Source: Shewanella psychromarinicola
Lineage (GTDB): Bacteria; Pseudomonadota; Gammaproteobacteria; Enterobacterales; Shewanellaceae
NCBI RefSeq assembly: GCF_003855155.1
Contig: NZ_CP034073.1
Span: forward strand, 3,410,001 to 3,474,000
DNA length: 64,000 nucleotides
Direction: 5' to 3'
The notes beneath the pieces were generated by a model. It made no database searches. It was not told the DNA's origin and saw only the letters and a list, made by a program, of their open reading frames with translations. The translations under genes were made by a program, and so were the position numbers. Below, piece after piece: positions 28,895 through 40,079 of the stretch (position 1 is the first letter of the stretch; every line of letters starts with the position of its first letter).

Positions 28895-28896
28895 AA

Positions 28897-29949
28897 TTAA
28901 TTTCCTGCTCGATGACCATAGCTACGCGGGCGAACATAATAATCAATAAAAGGTGCGCACATGTTAGCTAACAATACGGCAAATGCGACGGCATCAGGGT
29001 AGCCACCAAAGGTGCGTATTAAGTAAATGAGTAAGCCTATCATGGCGCCAAATATCAGTCGACCGCGAGGACTCGCTGCTGCAGTGACTGGGTCGGTGGC
29101 AATAAAAAATGCCGCCAACATGGTACCACCGGAAAATAAATGCATCATTGGACTGACGAAGGTATCCGGACTGATTAAAAATCCGCCACTGGCGCAAATA
29201 AATAATGTCAGTAAAATAGAGACGCTGATGTGCCAGCGTATAACATGAAGCTTGAGCATGATTAGCCCACCTACAAGGTAAGCCAAATTCACCCAAAACC
29301 AGCCGGCACCGACACTGCCATTGAAGATGATTTTAGCCAAACTTTCTGTCGTGGTCATGCCCATTGAAAGATCGGTCTTAAGTGTGTCCAGTGGTGTTGC
29401 CATTGTGGTGCCGTCAATCGCAAGCCGAAAAAAATCTGCCGAATAGACGTTGTTTAATTGAAAAATACTGTTAATAGTATTGCTTAAATCTGCGCTATTG
29501 AGCGTGAGCGTTTGCGGAGCGACCCATGATGTCATTTGCACTGGGAATGAAATCAACAATAGAACGTAAGCGGCCATAGCCGGGTTAAAGACGTTATTAC
29601 CCAGCCCGCCGTAAAGCTGCTTAACGATGACAATGGCAAATACTGTGCCTATTACAATGAGCCACCAAGGTGCTAAAGGCGGAATCGCAACCGCAAGTAA
29701 GCTTGCAGTAACCAATGCACTATTATCAGATAACGTGGCGGAAATATTTTTGTTTCGTAACTTCATTACGGCAGATTCAGCTAAATAAGCCACTGTAATG
29801 GCGAGTAATAACTGTACAAGAGTACCATAACCGAAATAATAGCTTTGTACTGCAATACCCGGTATTAGGCATAGCGCGACACGTTTCATCACTTTATTGG
29901 TGTGCAATGTTGTGCTGACATGTGGAGATGAGGCAATTTTAAATGCCAT
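28897..29949 (-). CDS. rnfD: Rnf electron-transport subunit D (FMN-binding)
   Basis: Membrane subunit with covalent FMN. 350 residues, about nine to ten TM helices. The FMN-attachment threonine lies in DGTTMATP (about 183-190). The typical [12 protein letters not shown] loop and the late TGSVAI-like element ([11 protein letters not shown]) are present. It follows rnfC by two bases. Confidence 0.94.
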   Translation of the reverse strand: MAFKIASSPHVSTTLHTNKVMKRVALCLIPGIAVQSYYFGYGTLVQLLLAITVAYLAESAVMKLRNKNISATLSDNSALVTASLLAVAIPPLAPWWLIVIGTVFAIVIVKQLYGGLGNNVFNPAMAAYVLLLISFPVQMTSWVAPQTLTLNSADLSNTINSIFQLNNVYSADFFRLAIDGTTMATPLDTLKTDLSMGMTTTESLAKIIFNGSVGAGWFWVNLAYLVGGLIMLKLHVIRWHISVSILLTLFICASGGFLISPDTFVSPMMHLFSGGTMLAAFFIATDPVTAAASPRGRLIFGAMIGLLIYLIRTFGGYPDAVAFAVLLANMCAPFIDYYVRPRSYGHRAGN

Positions 29950-29951
29950 AG

Positions 29952-32434
29952 TTATTGTTCCTCTTGCTTAGCACTGTTAGCGAGCTTTTTCGCTTTTGCT
30001 TTGGCGACAGCGGCAGCAATTTTGGCTTTTTTGTTATCTACAGCTTGGGTGGTGGCTGAATGAGTTACTTCAGCTTCACTCGCAGTGTTGTGGTCATTAT
30101 CGGTAATAGTCTGATTTTTGCTAACGACAGCATGTTCAGTCACCGCAGTGCTTTTTGTATCGGCAGTACTTGTTGTCGCTGAGCCATTGGCTAATGCCGC
30201 TTTTTTGGCTTTAGCACGTGCAACCGCCGCAGCAATTTTAACTTTTTTGTCATCTACAGCTTGGGTGGTGGCTGAATGAGTTACTTCAGCTTCACTCGCA
30301 GTGTTGTGGTCATTATCGGTAATAGTCTGATTTTTGCTAACGACAGCATGTTCAGTCACCGCAGTGCTTTTTGTATCGGCAGTACTTGTTGTCGCGGAGC
30401 CATTGGCTAATGCCGCTTTTTGGGCTTTAGCACGTGCAACCGCCGCGGCAATTTTAGCTTTTTTGTCATCTACAGCTTGGGTGGTGGCTGAATGAGTTAC
30501 TTCAGCTTCACTCGCAGTGTTGTGGTTATTATCGGTAATAGTCTCCTTTTTGCTAACGACAGCATGTTCAGTCACCGCAGTGCTTTTTGTATCGGTAGTA
30601 CTTGTTGTCGCGGAGCCATTGGCTAATGCAGCTTTTTTGGCTTTAGCACGTGCAACCGCCGCGGCAATTTTAGCTTTTTTGTCATCTAGTGGTTGGGCTG
30701 ACTCATTGATAACTTCAGCTCCACTGGGTGTGTTGAGGGCGTTTGTTTGCGTTGACTCATTGGCTAATGCAGCTTTTTTAGCTTTAGCACGTTCAATGGC
30801 GGCGTTAATGACTGTTTTATTTACGTTGGTGGTATCGATTGCTACATTGCTCGAAGATGCAAGGCTTGTGGCAGCGGAACCTTGCGTTACTGAGTCTGTT
30901 GCTTGAGCTTTTTTCGCGGCGATACGTGCCATCGCGGCGGCAACAGCATCTTTATCACTCGATTTCATATTTGCTTGGCGCTTGGCGGCAGCTTGCTTTG
31001 ATTTTTCTTCGCGCGCATTTTTTTCATCTTCAAGACGTTGTAAGCGAGCTTCAAAACGAAGTTTAGCTTTTTCAGCTTGAAGTTTTTCTTCAGCGGTATT
31101 TTTCAGCGCCGACTTAGCGATACGATAGTATCCAACTAAGGGGATATCACTTGGACAGACATAGCTACAACAACCACATTCAATGCAGTCTTTTAAATTA
31201 AAACTCGCTGCTTTATCGTATTCTTCAGCTTTTGCGTGCCAGAATAACTGTTGTGGTAACAATAATGCCGGGCAAACGACAGCGCACTCACCACATCGAA
31301 TACAGGCTTTCTCATCTGAATCGGGTGCTATTTCTGTTTGGCTTGGTGTTAGCAAACAGTTGGTGCCTTTTAATATTGGCACATCAAGTTCGGCTATTGC
31401 ATATCCCATCATTGGGCCGCCTACAATGATTTTTTGCGCGCGCTCTGGTTTGAAACTAACTTGACTGAGGGCATCGGCTACGGTTGTGCCTATTCTAAGC
31501 CAATAGTTTCCGGGTTTACCGATGTTTTCGCCCGTTAATGTTACCACGCGTTCAATAAGTGGTTTACCTAGTAATACCGCATCTTGTATTGCATAGGCGG
31601 TACCGACGTTATGCATAACAATACCGAGTTGGGCTGGAATCGCGCCACTTGGCACTTCTTTACCGGTAATAATTTGAATAAGTTGTTTTTCACCGCCAGA
31701 AGGGTACTTTGTTGGAATAACGGTGACGCGGATCATGTCGTTGGGCAATGAACTGCGATGAATAGCCGATTCCATAGCCTGCGCGGCTTCAGGTTTGTTG
31801 TCTTCAATGGCGATGATAATGCGCTGTGGATTAAGTAAATGATCGATAATACTTATACCAGTTAAGATTTCATCACTGTATTCACGCATTAATCGATCAT
31901 CAGCACTGATATAGGGTTCACATTCCACACCATTAATGATGACTAAATCGATTTCGCTGGCGGGGTTGAGTTTGACATGGCTAGGAAACGCCGCGCCGCC
32001 CCTGCAATCCCTGCGTGTTTGATTTTGTCTAGAATAGCCGGTTTTGACAATTGTTCAATCTGACCTGGTACCAGTTCACACCAAGTATCTTGACCATCAG
32101 CTTCGATGATGCAACTCAACACAGGTAATAAAGAGGGATGGTTACTATGGTGTTCTTCTATTGCCACAACCGTCCCAGAGGTAGGCGCGTGAACCGGTAA
32201 ATAGGTAAAACCAGCACCTTCAGTGATTGATTGTCCTCTTAATACCTTGTCACCAACACGAATGCTAAGTGCGGCCTGTTGACCGACAAGGGGAACCGGG
32301 ACCACAAATCGCGATGATAGTGGTAAAGGTAAAATTGTGCGTTGATTGGATAATGATTTAAGTTCAGGTGGATGGATCCCGCCAGGAGAGCGCCACAAAG
32401 TACCTTTATCTAATTGCTCTAATAACGTTAGCAC
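29952..32434 (-). pseudogene. rnfC: rnfC disrupted by a frameshift
   Basis: RnfC is the peripheral NADH/FMN and iron-sulfur subunit. Here it is in two frames. The 5' part (32434 to about 32000) encodes the normal N-terminus (WRSPGGIHPPELK) up to HAGIAG, then runs out of frame to a stop at 31943. The rest is open from about 31998 to 29952, starting GGAAFPSHV and INGVECEPYISADD, with both clusters (CIRCGECAVVCP and CIECGCCSYVCP). The family motif at the junction is AGIxGLGGAxFP: the leucine codon plus one base, four bases in total, are missing. Unless this is a sequencing error or is bypassed, no full RnfC is made. A downstream restart at the GTG at 31928 would lack the flavin-binding region. 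The C-terminal third is the Ala/Lys-rich repeat region listed separately. Confidence 0.88.
29990..30690 (-). repeat. Three tandem 216-bp repeats in rnfC
   Basis: The same block recurs with an exact 216-base period (for example GTGTTGTGGT at 30085, 30301 and 30517), giving three near-identical 72-residue units, each KIAAAVARAKA(K/Q)KAALAN followed by a Ser/Thr linker and SATTQAVD, plus a partial fourth. Ala/Lys-rich repeats are normal at the end of RnfC in gammaproteobacteria; the near-identity here points to recent expansion. Confidence 0.92.
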
Positions 32435-33009
32435 CGTTTTTCCTCTTGCTCAGGATCGATCACGTTTACTGGGATAGCGTGTAACTTCCAGTCCCAATTT
32501 TGTATTGTGGTTGCAACGGGGATCATATCTATACAATCAACAGGGCAAGGTTCAACACATAAGTCACAGCCAGTACAATCTTTGACAATAACGGTATGCA
32601 TTAATTTACCGGCACCTAAAATAGCGTCAACTGGGCAGGCTTGGATACACTTAGTGCAACCAATGCATTCATCTTCGCGGATGTAAGCCACTTTTTTCAC
32701 ATTAGCTTGAGCCTCTTCGCCTAACGCTTCAGGTTCTACCCCCATGAGCTCAGCAATTTTTTCCATGGTAGCGGTACCGCCTGGAGGGCATTTATTGATT
32801 TTCTCACCATTGGCGATGGCTTCTGCATAGGGTCGACAACCAGGGAAACCACATTGACCACATTGAGTTTGCGGTAGCAAGGTTTCTACTTGATCAACAA
32901 TAGGGTTGCCTTCGACTTTAAATTTTTTCGACGCAAAACCCAAAATGACACCAAACACCAATGCTAAGGCGGTTAGTATGGCGACGGCAATTAATATACT
33001 CGAAATCAT
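32428..33009 (-). CDS. rnfB: Rnf electron-transport subunit B (iron-sulfur)
   Basis: Ferredoxin-like subunit with an N-terminal membrane anchor (about 3-25). 193 residues. The first cluster motif CGQCGFPGC is at about 49-57 with a further cysteine in KCPPGG; two [4Fe-4S] ferredoxin motifs ([12 protein letters not shown] and [12 protein letters not shown]) follow near 116 and 145. The start overlaps the rnfA stop (TAATG) and the end overlaps rnfC by seven bases. Confidence 0.95.
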   Translation of the reverse strand: MISSILIAVAILTALALVFGVILGFASKKFKVEGNPIVDQVETLLPQTQCGQCGFPGCRPYAEAIANGEKINKCPPGGTATMEKIAELMGVEPEALGEEAQANVKKVAYIREDECIGCTKCIQACPVDAILGAGKLMHTVIVKDCTGCDLCVEPCPVDCIDMIPVATTIQNWDWKLHAIPVNVIDPEQEEKRC

Positions 33010-33587
33010 TAAGTAACCAGCCCCGCAAACCCCATAAAGGCTAATGACATTAACCCGGCAGTGATCATGGCAATTGCACCACCTTTAAAAGGTAAAGGCA
33101 CATCGGCGGCCGCTAATCGCTCACGCATGGCAGAAAATAAAATTAACACTAATGAGAAGCCAACCGCAGCACCAAAACCATATATAGCCGATTGAATAAA
33201 ATTATGGTCTTCATTGACGTTAAGTAAAGCGACGCCTAATACGGCACAATTGGTGGTGATTAATGGTAAATAAATGCCCAGCGCGCGATGTAAGGAGGCA
33301 CTGGTTTTTTGCACTACCATTTCAGTAAATTGCACCACGACGGCAATCACTAAAATAAAGCTCATGGTGCGTAAATAACTGAGATCAAATGGTTGTAACA
33401 GAAATTCATTAATTAAATAACTCAAAATAGACGCTAGGGTCAACACAAACGTGGTTGCCATCGACATCCCAATTGCTGACGCTAATTTGCTCGACACCCC
33501 CATAAAAGGGCATAGACCTAAGAATTTTACCAGAACAAAGTTGTTTACCAGCACTGTGCCGATTAACAGGAGAAGGTAATCTGTCAT
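33009..33587 (-). CDS. rnfA: Rnf electron-transport subunit A
   Basis: Integral membrane subunit, paralogous to RnfE. The ATG at 33587 gives 192 residues beginning [20 protein letters not shown], the usual start and length; the longer open frame to 33671 has no RBS and is not used. Six TM helices with the conserved [10 protein letters not shown] near 24-33. First gene of the rnfABCDGE-nth operon. Confidence 0.95.
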   Translation of the reverse strand: MTDYLLLLIGTVLVNNFVLVKFLGLCPFMGVSSKLASAIGMSMATTFVLTLASILSYLINEFLLQPFDLSYLRTMSFILVIAVVVQFTEMVVQKTSASLHRALGIYLPLITTNCAVLGVALLNVNEDHNFIQSAIYGFGAAVGFSLVLILFSAMRERLAAADVPLPFKGGAIAMITAGLMSLAFMGFAGLVT

Positions 33588-33655
33588 TGCTACAATTTTT
33601 TGACCAATAGTTGTTAGTATTATCTTAGGTTTGACGCCGATAAACAACGGATAAA

Positions 33656-33688
33656 AAATAAGGTTAAACATAAAATGTTTAACCTTAG
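33656..33688 (-). terminator. Terminator between the GGDEF/EAL gene and rnfA
   Basis: Perfect 11-bp stem (33660-33670 with 33676-33686) around a five-base loop; on the minus strand it is followed by ATTTTTTAT. It ends the upstream GGDEF/EAL transcript about 70 bases before the rnfA start. Confidence 0.85.
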
Positions 33689-33727
33689 AATAAAAGCGTG
33701 TTTTTTTACCCTTTATTAACCTTGTTG

Positions 33728-35626
33728 TTACTGTTTAAGCAACAACAATTCAGGTTTAGCAATATAATATCCTTGTAGTCCGTCCACTAAGAGTTTTTCT
33801 AGGGTGAGCTTTTCATCCTGCTTTTCAACACCCGTGGCTATGACGCGGATACTGATGCGTTTTGCGATATCAACGATCATCCTAATAAAAAACTTATTAT
33901 TATTATCTTGTTCTATATTGTCACTGTAACTGCTGTCTAACTTGATAAAGTCAGGACGTACTTCACGGAAAAATTTAAATGAGGTAAAGCCTAAACCAAA
34001 GCGCTCGATAGCGATTTTTGCGCCTACTTTGTGTATCTCGGTAACAAATTGATGGCTAGACTCTAAATTGGTCTGCATTCCTGATTCATTAAGTTCAAAC
34101 ACTAATCGAGCAGCGGTGCCACGGTGTTTAGACAATATATCTTTTAACCAAACCGTAAAACTGCCTTGAAGCGCTGAGGACGCACTGATATTCACTCCCA
34201 TATTACCTGAAATACTCGGGTTTTCACTCAAGATTTTAATGGTTTGTGTGACAATCATTTTATCTAATTCAATACTCATCCCATAACGTTCAGCCATCGC
34301 AATCACTGTGGTTGTTGGTAAATGTCTACCTTCGCCGTTATAAAAGCGAGCCAGTAACTCGCGGTAAACTTCAGTAGCATTGTTACAGGGTTGAATAGGT
34401 TGTTGATAAAATTTTACGCTTCGACGATTAATCAAGTCGCCGATAGTGATTTTCCAATGGTCTGTTCCGACTTGCTCATCACCCGATAGCTTCTCTAATT
34501 GATAGTAACGATTAGGCCCCAGAGTTTGTGCCACGCTGACGGCGGTATCAGCTAATGCCATCAATGCTAATGGCTCGTTTCCTTGCTGATAGGGCACCAT
34601 ACCCGCATGCGCTATAGAGTCACTTTTTGTGCTTTGGGCATATTCGTCAAGATAACGTTTAAGTTGCTCTAAAAATCGCTCACCCTCTTTTAGGGAAATA
34701 CTGTCAATGAAAACAGCAAAATCACCACTAGAAACCCTAAAGCACTTATTCGCGCCAAGCTTTGATGCCGATTTACGAATGCAGCTTGCCAGTTTTGCTA
34801 AATAATCATCACCAGCAGCGCGGCCATGTAATTGGTTGACGCTTGCAAGTTCAGCCGCCTTAACCACAACCAGTACACCATATTGCTGTTTATCCGTTTT
34901 ACTTATCGCTTCAATATGCTGGGTAAAGCGTTGGCGCGTTGAAAAGCCACTGACGGGATCTTGGTAAGCGGCTTTGGTTAACAATTCATTTTCTTTACTT
35001 ACCCGATCTAGGCTGAGCTTTAATTGACCACGGCAAGTTTCTATTGCGTTACCTAATGGTTTCAGTACGCCCGGGAAGCGTGATTTTTCAATGGCGAGGA
35101 ATGATAAGTCAGGGATATGAGCAATGTATTCAGCAGCATAGTTGATTCTACGACGATGTAACTGCACGAGTGCGGCAAATAACAGCATCAGAATGATATA
35201 TGCCGCGATTAATAATGTCGCGGTTTGCCTTAAGTCATTAAAGCTGGGTGACAACACACTGGCAGTGTCTAATCTCACTTGTAAGCGACCATCGGCAAAG
35301 TTTTGAACGTGACCTAATTCAATATCAAAAACTTGGCTGGCAAAATCGTCTGAAGGGCGAAGTAAACTGCCATAGGTAAAATTATTATTACTGTCGGTAT
35401 TATGGATATATTGAAAAAACTGAAAAGAAAAGTCTTTAGACATGCGTTGGTATAACGCTTCTCCGCTGCCATGCCAGTCATCAATGGTTTGTACATTTTG
35501 TTGATAACTTGCGCGCGCAACTTCACCTTGTTCCTGTACTTGGTTATTTTCGACCGTGTAAATTTGGAAGATTAATAATCCAAACACAAGGAAAAGAACC
35601 AGCTGAAAGGATTTCGATAAGCCCAT
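33728..35626 (-). CDS. Membrane GGDEF/EAL protein with both motifs degenerate (LapD/CsrD type)
   Basis: A 632-residue inner-membrane protein. TM1 is at about 5-24, a periplasmic region of some 110 residues follows, TM2 lies near 137-158, then a linker, a GGDEF-type domain (about 220-370) and an EAL-type domain (about 385-630). The GGDEF site reads SSGDF and the EAL site reads ELLAR, so neither synthesis nor cleavage of cyclic di-GMP is expected. The LapD-like layout suggests it senses cytoplasmic c-di-GMP and signals across the membrane; a CsrD-like role in RNA turnover is the alternative. Single gene, with terminator at 33656 and the tRNA-Asn array upstream. Confidence 0.72.
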   Translation of the reverse strand: MGLSKSFQLVLFLVFGLLIFQIYTVENNQVQEQGEVARASYQQNVQTIDDWHGSGEALYQRMSKDFSFQFFQYIHNTDSNNNFTYGSLLRPSDDFASQVFDIELGHVQNFADGRLQVRLDTASVLSPSFNDLRQTATLLIAAYIILMLLFAALVQLHRRRINYAAEYIAHIPDLSFLAIEKSRFPGVLKPLGNAIETCRGQLKLSLDRVSKENELLTKAAYQDPVSGFSTRQRFTQHIEAISKTDKQQYGVLVVVKAAELASVNQLHGRAAGDDYLAKLASCIRKSASKLGANKCFRVSSGDFAVFIDSISLKEGERFLEQLKRYLDEYAQSTKSDSIAHAGMVPYQQGNEPLALMALADTAVSVAQTLGPNRYYQLEKLSGDEQVGTDHWKITIGDLINRRSVKFYQQPIQPCNNATEVYRELLARFYNGEGRHLPTTTVIAMAERYGMSIELDKMIVTQTIKILSENPSISGNMGVNISASSALQGSFTVWLKDILSKHRGTAARLVFELNESGMQTNLESSHQFVTEIHKVGAKIAIERFGLGFTSFKFFREVRPDFIKLDSSYSDNIEQDNNNKFFIRMIVDIAKRISIRVIATGVEKQDEKLTLEKLLVDGLQGYYIAKPELLLLKQ

Positions 35627-35960
35627 AAAACATCCATTCCCATAAGTGTTTTTGGCTAAATTTGCTCAGTCCGGCACAAGCTTTGTGCTGAAGAGGTTCG
35701 AACAAGATGTTAACCAAAAATATAATGATCTAAATAGTTTATATTATAATCAATATTATCATAGCAGAAATGAGATTAGTTAATTATTAATCTAAGGTAT
35801 TATTACATATAGAAAAATTAACTATATTTCACTAAAAAAGTAGTCTTAAATAAATGATGATAACTAAGATAAATGAAGCGATTGGAAGGTTATGATATTG
35901 AAAGTAAAGAGTAGATTAACAAACGCGAGGTTTTAACAGAAGAAATATTGCCGATAATAA

Positions 35961-36036
35961 TGGCTCCCCAGACTGGACTCGAACCAGTGACATACGGATT
36001 AACAGTCCGCCGTTCTACCAACTGAACTACTGGGGA
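35961..36036 (-). tRNA. tRNA-Asn (GTT), copy 5 in transcription order
   Basis: 76 bases including encoded CCA. Anticodon GTT, acceptor stem TCCCCAG/CTGGGGA with a G7-C66 pair. Last of five tandem copies. Confidence 0.97.
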
Positions 36037-36082
36037 ATTGATTATTACTAGTATCAACTTTTGTAATTACTAATATTTGAAA

Positions 36083-36158
36083 TGGCTCCCCAAACTGGAC
36101 TCGAACCAGTGACATACGGATTAACAGTCCGCCGTTCTACCAACTGAACTATTGGGGA
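36083..36158 (-). tRNA. tRNA-Asn (GTT), copy 4
   Basis: Same tRNA as its neighbours except that the seventh acceptor pair is A7-T66 instead of G7-C66. Encoded CCA present. Confidence 0.97.
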
Positions 36159-36187
36159 AGCGTATTATTTCAAATTTGTTATCTCGA

Positions 36188-36263
36188 TGGCTCCCCAAAC
36201 TGGACTCGAACCAGTGACATACGGATTAACAGTCCGCCGTTCTACCAACTGAACTATTGGGGA
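36188..36263 (-). tRNA. tRNA-Asn (GTT), copy 3
   Basis: Identical to copies 2 and 4, with the A7-T66 acceptor pair and encoded CCA. Confidence 0.97.
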
Positions 36264-36286
36264 ATTATTTCGATAACAGTAAATAT

Positions 36287-36362
36287 TGGCTCCCCAAACT
36301 GGACTCGAACCAGTGACATACGGATTAACAGTCCGCCGTTCTACCAACTGAACTATTGGGGA
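36287..36362 (-). tRNA. tRNA-Asn (GTT), copy 2
   Basis: Identical to copies 3 and 4. Spacer to the next copy is only 23 bases. Confidence 0.97.
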
Positions 36363-36394
36363 ATTATATTTACATCTCAACTCATATGACTAAA

Positions 36395-36470
36395 TGGCTC
36401 CCCAGACTGGACTCGAACCAGTGACATACGGATTAACAGTCCGCCGTTCTACCAACTGAACTACTGGGGA
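36395..36470 (-). tRNA. tRNA-Asn (GTT), copy 1
   Basis: First transcribed copy; like copy 5 it has the G7-C66 pair. The promoter lies directly upstream at 36507-36535. Confidence 0.97.
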
Positions 36471-36506
36471 AGCGTTTTTAGCAATGTATTGCCGAGAACG
36501 GAGCGC

Positions 36507-36535
36507 ATAGTAAAACGCTCTGGTAACTGAGTCAA
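36507..36535 (-). promoter_or_regulatory. Promoter of the tRNA-Asn array
   Basis: On the minus strand TTGACT (36535-36530), exactly 17 bases, then TACTAT (36512-36507), followed by a GC-rich discriminator GCGCTCC. Such discriminators mark stable-RNA promoters under growth-rate and ppGpp control. The start of transcription would be about 30 bases before the first tRNA. Confidence 0.85.
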
Positions 36536-37850
36536 CTCGAGTTATAAAAAAAAACGCATTTATGTGCCTAATTGGTTACCAAACACACATCGTGAACGAC
36601 TTTTGGGCATTTATGTCGATTTTTGAACAATGAAAAGAAAATTAATCACTTACTCTTAAAATTCATTCTTAAGGTGATAACGACGATATTCTGCTGGGGC
36701 GCTTATATTTGGTGTCTATGACTGGGTGTTTACGTTGACCTTTTTCAGATATGTTTTGCAAGACGAACGTGTTTATATCCGTTTTCGTTAATAAACTGAT
36801 TTCGTTTTCGACACTTTTTTTGGAAAGTGCCAGTTAATCATATTGAGTCGACGAAGACCTTGGATGAATAGAGCCATAGAGCCTTGTCATGGCGTATGCT
36901 TTCTTATTGCAAGGAGTTTGATACCACAGGTCATATTATAAATATATCGTCGACAGACTTGATGAGGGCCTTTGTGATGTCATTGCGAAAGAGAGAGTCG
37001 GACGTGACTGCCAGGTGAGGCGGGGTTATTCGAGTATTGGTATTATCTCAAAAGCCATTGCATGGACGTTGCCAATGATGACAAGCGAGATGGGTCGGGT
37101 GATAGTTGTTGAATGAATATTTGAGCTGGCGAGATATGATCGCAATGTTGATCGACCTTCAATGCATTGTTAAGCTATCAGTTAACTAATGATTTAAAAT
37201 AACAGCTGAACTATTGTCGCTATCTTTCGTATAAATGTGCAAATGTAATTAAATTTCATCACAACTTTCTTACGCTCTGATGAAATTCATTTGGGCGCTA
37301 CCCCGCAGCAGTATTGAGCTTTCTTGACTTATCCACTAAATCTGTGGATAAACTTGTGGACTTCTACTGTAAATGAGCGGCAATCCCTTGTAGTACTTGA
37401 GTCGGACTTAAATTGGTACAATTAATTGGCGATAATTTAAGTTGTTTTTAATCAGTGACATAAAAAAAGCAACTTCTTTTTTTGCTCACTGTTCTGTCAG
37501 TTGCAAAATTGTAATCTCTTTGTCATATAGATTGTGTATTAAATTGAGCTTTAGCCTGATTTTTCGGCGTATTAGCGACCTTTCTACCTGATCTAATGAT
37601 GTTGTTTATTACTTTCATTAAATGACGTTTATTCTGTCATATTGAGGGAGTATCTGACTGATAATGATCTTATATCGCAATAAGATCATCTCACAATATT
37701 TTAGCTGCGAGGCCAAGGTTTTTCAGTCAAGGGTTTATCAATGCCCATGCTTATCGATGTAAGTTACCGCTAATACCGTACGATTATGTATCGCCATTTC
37801 CCCGTGTTTAGGTATATGATCATCGGTTCAATAGAATAGGAAACCGTGTT
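36536..37850. other. 1.3-kb gene-free region between the tRNA array and uvrB
   Basis: No open frame with a credible start or family resemblance on either strand. It contains two hairpins: an A/T-rich one at 37454-37490 and a perfect 10-bp inverted repeat at 37664-37689. A classical LexA box was looked for upstream of uvrB and not found. Confidence 0.55.
37664..37689. repeat. Perfect inverted repeat upstream of uvrB
   Basis: Ten-base arms (ATGATCTTAT and its complement) around a six-base loop, about 160 bases before the uvrB start and without a T-run. Could be a protein-binding site or an RNA hairpin. Confidence 0.55.
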
Positions 37851-39872
37851 GTGTCAGAGTCAGTATTTTCCCTAGAGTCCAAGTTCGAACCCGCGGGCGA
37901 TCAACCTACAGCGATAAAAAAATTAGTGGATGGCCTAGCATCAGGTGTTGCGAGTCAAACGTTATTAGGCGTAACAGGATCAGGCAAAACTTACACCATA
38001 GCCAATGTCATCAAGCAAATGGGCAGGCCCACCATTATTATGGCGCCCAACAAAACCCTTGCGGCGCAACTTTATGGTGAAATGAAAGAGTTTTTCCCAC
38101 ATAACGCCGTTGAATACTTTGTGTCTTACTACGATTACTATCAACCAGAAGCTTATGTACCCGCTTCTAATACCTTTATTGAAAAAGATGCATCGGTTAA
38201 TGCTCACATTGAGCAAATGCGTTTATCGGCCACTAAAGCGTTATTAGAGCGTAAAGACGTGGTACTTATTGCCTCTGTGTCCGCTATCTATGGTTTGGGT
38301 GATCCCGACTCCTACATGAAAATGCTATTGCATTTACGCCAGGGTGATTTTATCGGGCAACGTGACATTCTCATCCGACTCAGTGAATTACAATACAAAC
38401 GCAATGACATTGAATTAAAACGCGGCACATATCGTGTTCGCGGTGAAGTAATAGACATTTTTCCAGCAGAATCTGAACGAGAAGCGATTCGAATTGAATT
38501 ATTTGACGACGAAATAGAACGCTTAAGCGAATTTGATCCCTTGACCGGACAGATTAATAAGCGAATAGTTCGCACCACAATTTATCCAAAAACACATTAC
38601 GTGACTCCGCGAGAAAAAATTATTGCGGCGACTGAAGAAATTAAACAAGAGTTACGGGAACGTCGTCAATATTTACTCGATAACAATAAACTGATTGAGG
38701 CTCAGCGGATCACTGAGCGCGTTCAATACGACATTGAAATGATGGTCGAGTTAGGTTATTGCTCAGGGATTGAAAACTACTCGCGTTATTTATCAGGCCG
38801 ATCCACTGGCGAGGGCCCGCCAACCTTATTAGACTATTTGCCGGCAGACGGCTTACTTATCATCGATGAGTCACATGTGACGGTGCCGCAAATTGGGGCC
38901 ATGTATAAAGGCGATAGAAGCCGAAAAATGAACTTAGTGGAGTATGGGTTTCGATTACCATCAGCATTAGATAATCGGCCGCTTATGTTTGAAGAATTTG
39001 AGCGGTTAATGCCGCAAACCATTTTTGTTTCGGCGACACCCAGCTTATATGAACTTGAAAAAAGTTCCGGCGAGATAGCTGAGCAGGTTGTAAGGCCAAC
39101 AGGATTGCTCGATCCTGTGCTTGAAGTTCGCCCTGTGGGAATTCAAGTTGACGATCTCTTGTCTGAGATCCACAAACGCGTGGCGGTCAATGAACGTGTG
39201 TTGGTCACCACATTAACCAAACGGATGTCAGAAGATCTCAGCGAATATCTTGACGAACATGGAGTGAAGGTGCGTTATCTGCATTCTGATATTGATACCG
39301 TTGAGCGAGTTGAGATTATTCGTGATTTACGTCTAGGGCATTTTGACGTGCTGATCGGAATCAACTTATTACGTGAAGGTCTGGATCTGCCTGAAGTCTC
39401 ATTAGTGTGCATTTTAGATGCAGATAAAGAAGGCTTTTTACGTTCAGAACGCTCACTTATACAGACCATAGGTCGCGCTGCCCGAAATGTTAACGGTAAA
39501 GTCATTTTATATGCGGATCGCATCACCAACTCCATGGCTAAAGCCATGGATGAAACTGATCGTCGCCGTGAAAAACAACACCAACACAACATTGACAATG
39601 GCATAGTACCGCGAGGGGTAGTGAAAAGTATCACAGATGTGATGGATGTGGGTGGTACTAACTTCAGCAAAGGTACCCGTAAAAATCACTCTAAATATGC
39701 CGAAGTGGCAGAAGAGCGAGCGAAATACACCAGCATTGCCGATTTGAGTCATCAAATTGATAAACTGGAAAAACAAATGCATGAACATGCTAAGAACTTA
39801 GAGTTTGAGCAAGCTGCGGCCGTGCGTGATGACGTCAAACATTTACGCGATCTCATCATTGTAAATAGTTAA
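37851..39872 (+). CDS. uvrB: Excinuclease ABC subunit B
   Basis: Central protein of nucleotide excision repair: receives damaged DNA from UvrA, verifies it and recruits UvrC. 673 residues, normal length. Walker A GVTGSGKT is near 40-47, the damage-probing beta-hairpin [11 protein letters not shown] near 92-102, the DESH-type helicase motif (IIDESHV) near 340, and the C-terminal UvrC-interacting UVR motif ([11 protein letters not shown]) ends the protein. The start is GTG, with AGGA nine bases upstream; no in-frame ATG fits. Single-gene unit. Confidence 0.96.
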   Translation: MSESVFSLESKFEPAGDQPTAIKKLVDGLASGVASQTLLGVTGSGKTYTIANVIKQMGRPTIIMAPNKTLAAQLYGEMKEFFPHNAVEYFVSYYDYYQPEAYVPASNTFIEKDASVNAHIEQMRLSATKALLERKDVVLIASVSAIYGLGDPDSYMKMLLHLRQGDFIGQRDILIRLSELQYKRNDIELKRGTYRVRGEVIDIFPAESEREAIRIELFDDEIERLSEFDPLTGQINKRIVRTTIYPKTHYVTPREKIIAATEEIKQELRERRQYLLDNNKLIEAQRITERVQYDIEMMVELGYCSGIENYSRYLSGRSTGEGPPTLLDYLPADGLLIIDESHVTVPQIGAMYKGDRSRKMNLVEYGFRLPSALDNRPLMFEEFERLMPQTIFVSATPSLYELEKSSGEIAEQVVRPTGLLDPVLEVRPVGIQVDDLLSEIHKRVAVNERVLVTTLTKRMSEDLSEYLDEHGVKVRYLHSDIDTVERVEIIRDLRLGHFDVLIGINLLREGLDLPEVSLVCILDADKEGFLRSERSLIQTIGRAARNVNGKVILYADRITNSMAKAMDETDRRREKQHQHNIDNGIVPRGVVKSITDVMDVGGTNFSKGTRKNHSKYAEVAEERAKYTSIADLSHQIDKLEKQMHEHAKNLEFEQAAAVRDDVKHLRDLIIVNS

Positions 39873-40050
39873 TACATTCAGCTGAAACCAAACGGCCACA
39901 TTATCAATGTCAAGATGTCTAAATCTGGCCGAGGGAGTTAACCAGATGAGATTATGCTTCAGTTAATTGATTAACTTCGTTTCGGTTTGCATTAGTGGTG
40001 GCGCACGTAATACCGTGACTATTATTGAAAGCCAACATTTAGTGGGTACA

Positions 40051-40079
40051 AAAAGTCAGCAATTTGCTGATTTTTTTTG
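40051..40079 (+). terminator. Hairpin with long T-run downstream of uvrB
   Basis: TCAGC / GCTGA stem with a five-base loop, A-run before and eight T after. Probably the uvrB terminator, although about 180 bases past the stop. Confidence 0.65.

Noticed and set aside
30517..30906. 129-residue plus-strand ORF opposite rnfC
   Set aside because: Antisense shadow of the Ala/Lys-rich repeats; Ala codons read backward give Leu/Ala-rich frames. No RBS.
36165..36380. 71-residue ORF with two identical blocks across the tRNA array
   Set aside because: It is the tRNA-Asn sequence read as protein (QLVERRTVNPYVTGSSPVWG type), a well-known spurious ORF.
35961..36470. Regularly spaced near-identical repeats, CRISPR-like at first sight
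   Set aside because: Units fold as tRNA-Asn with anticodon and CCA; spacers are not of constant length and no cas genes are present.
37690..37850. LexA box expected upstream of uvrB
   Set aside because: No CTGT-N8-ACAG or near match was found.
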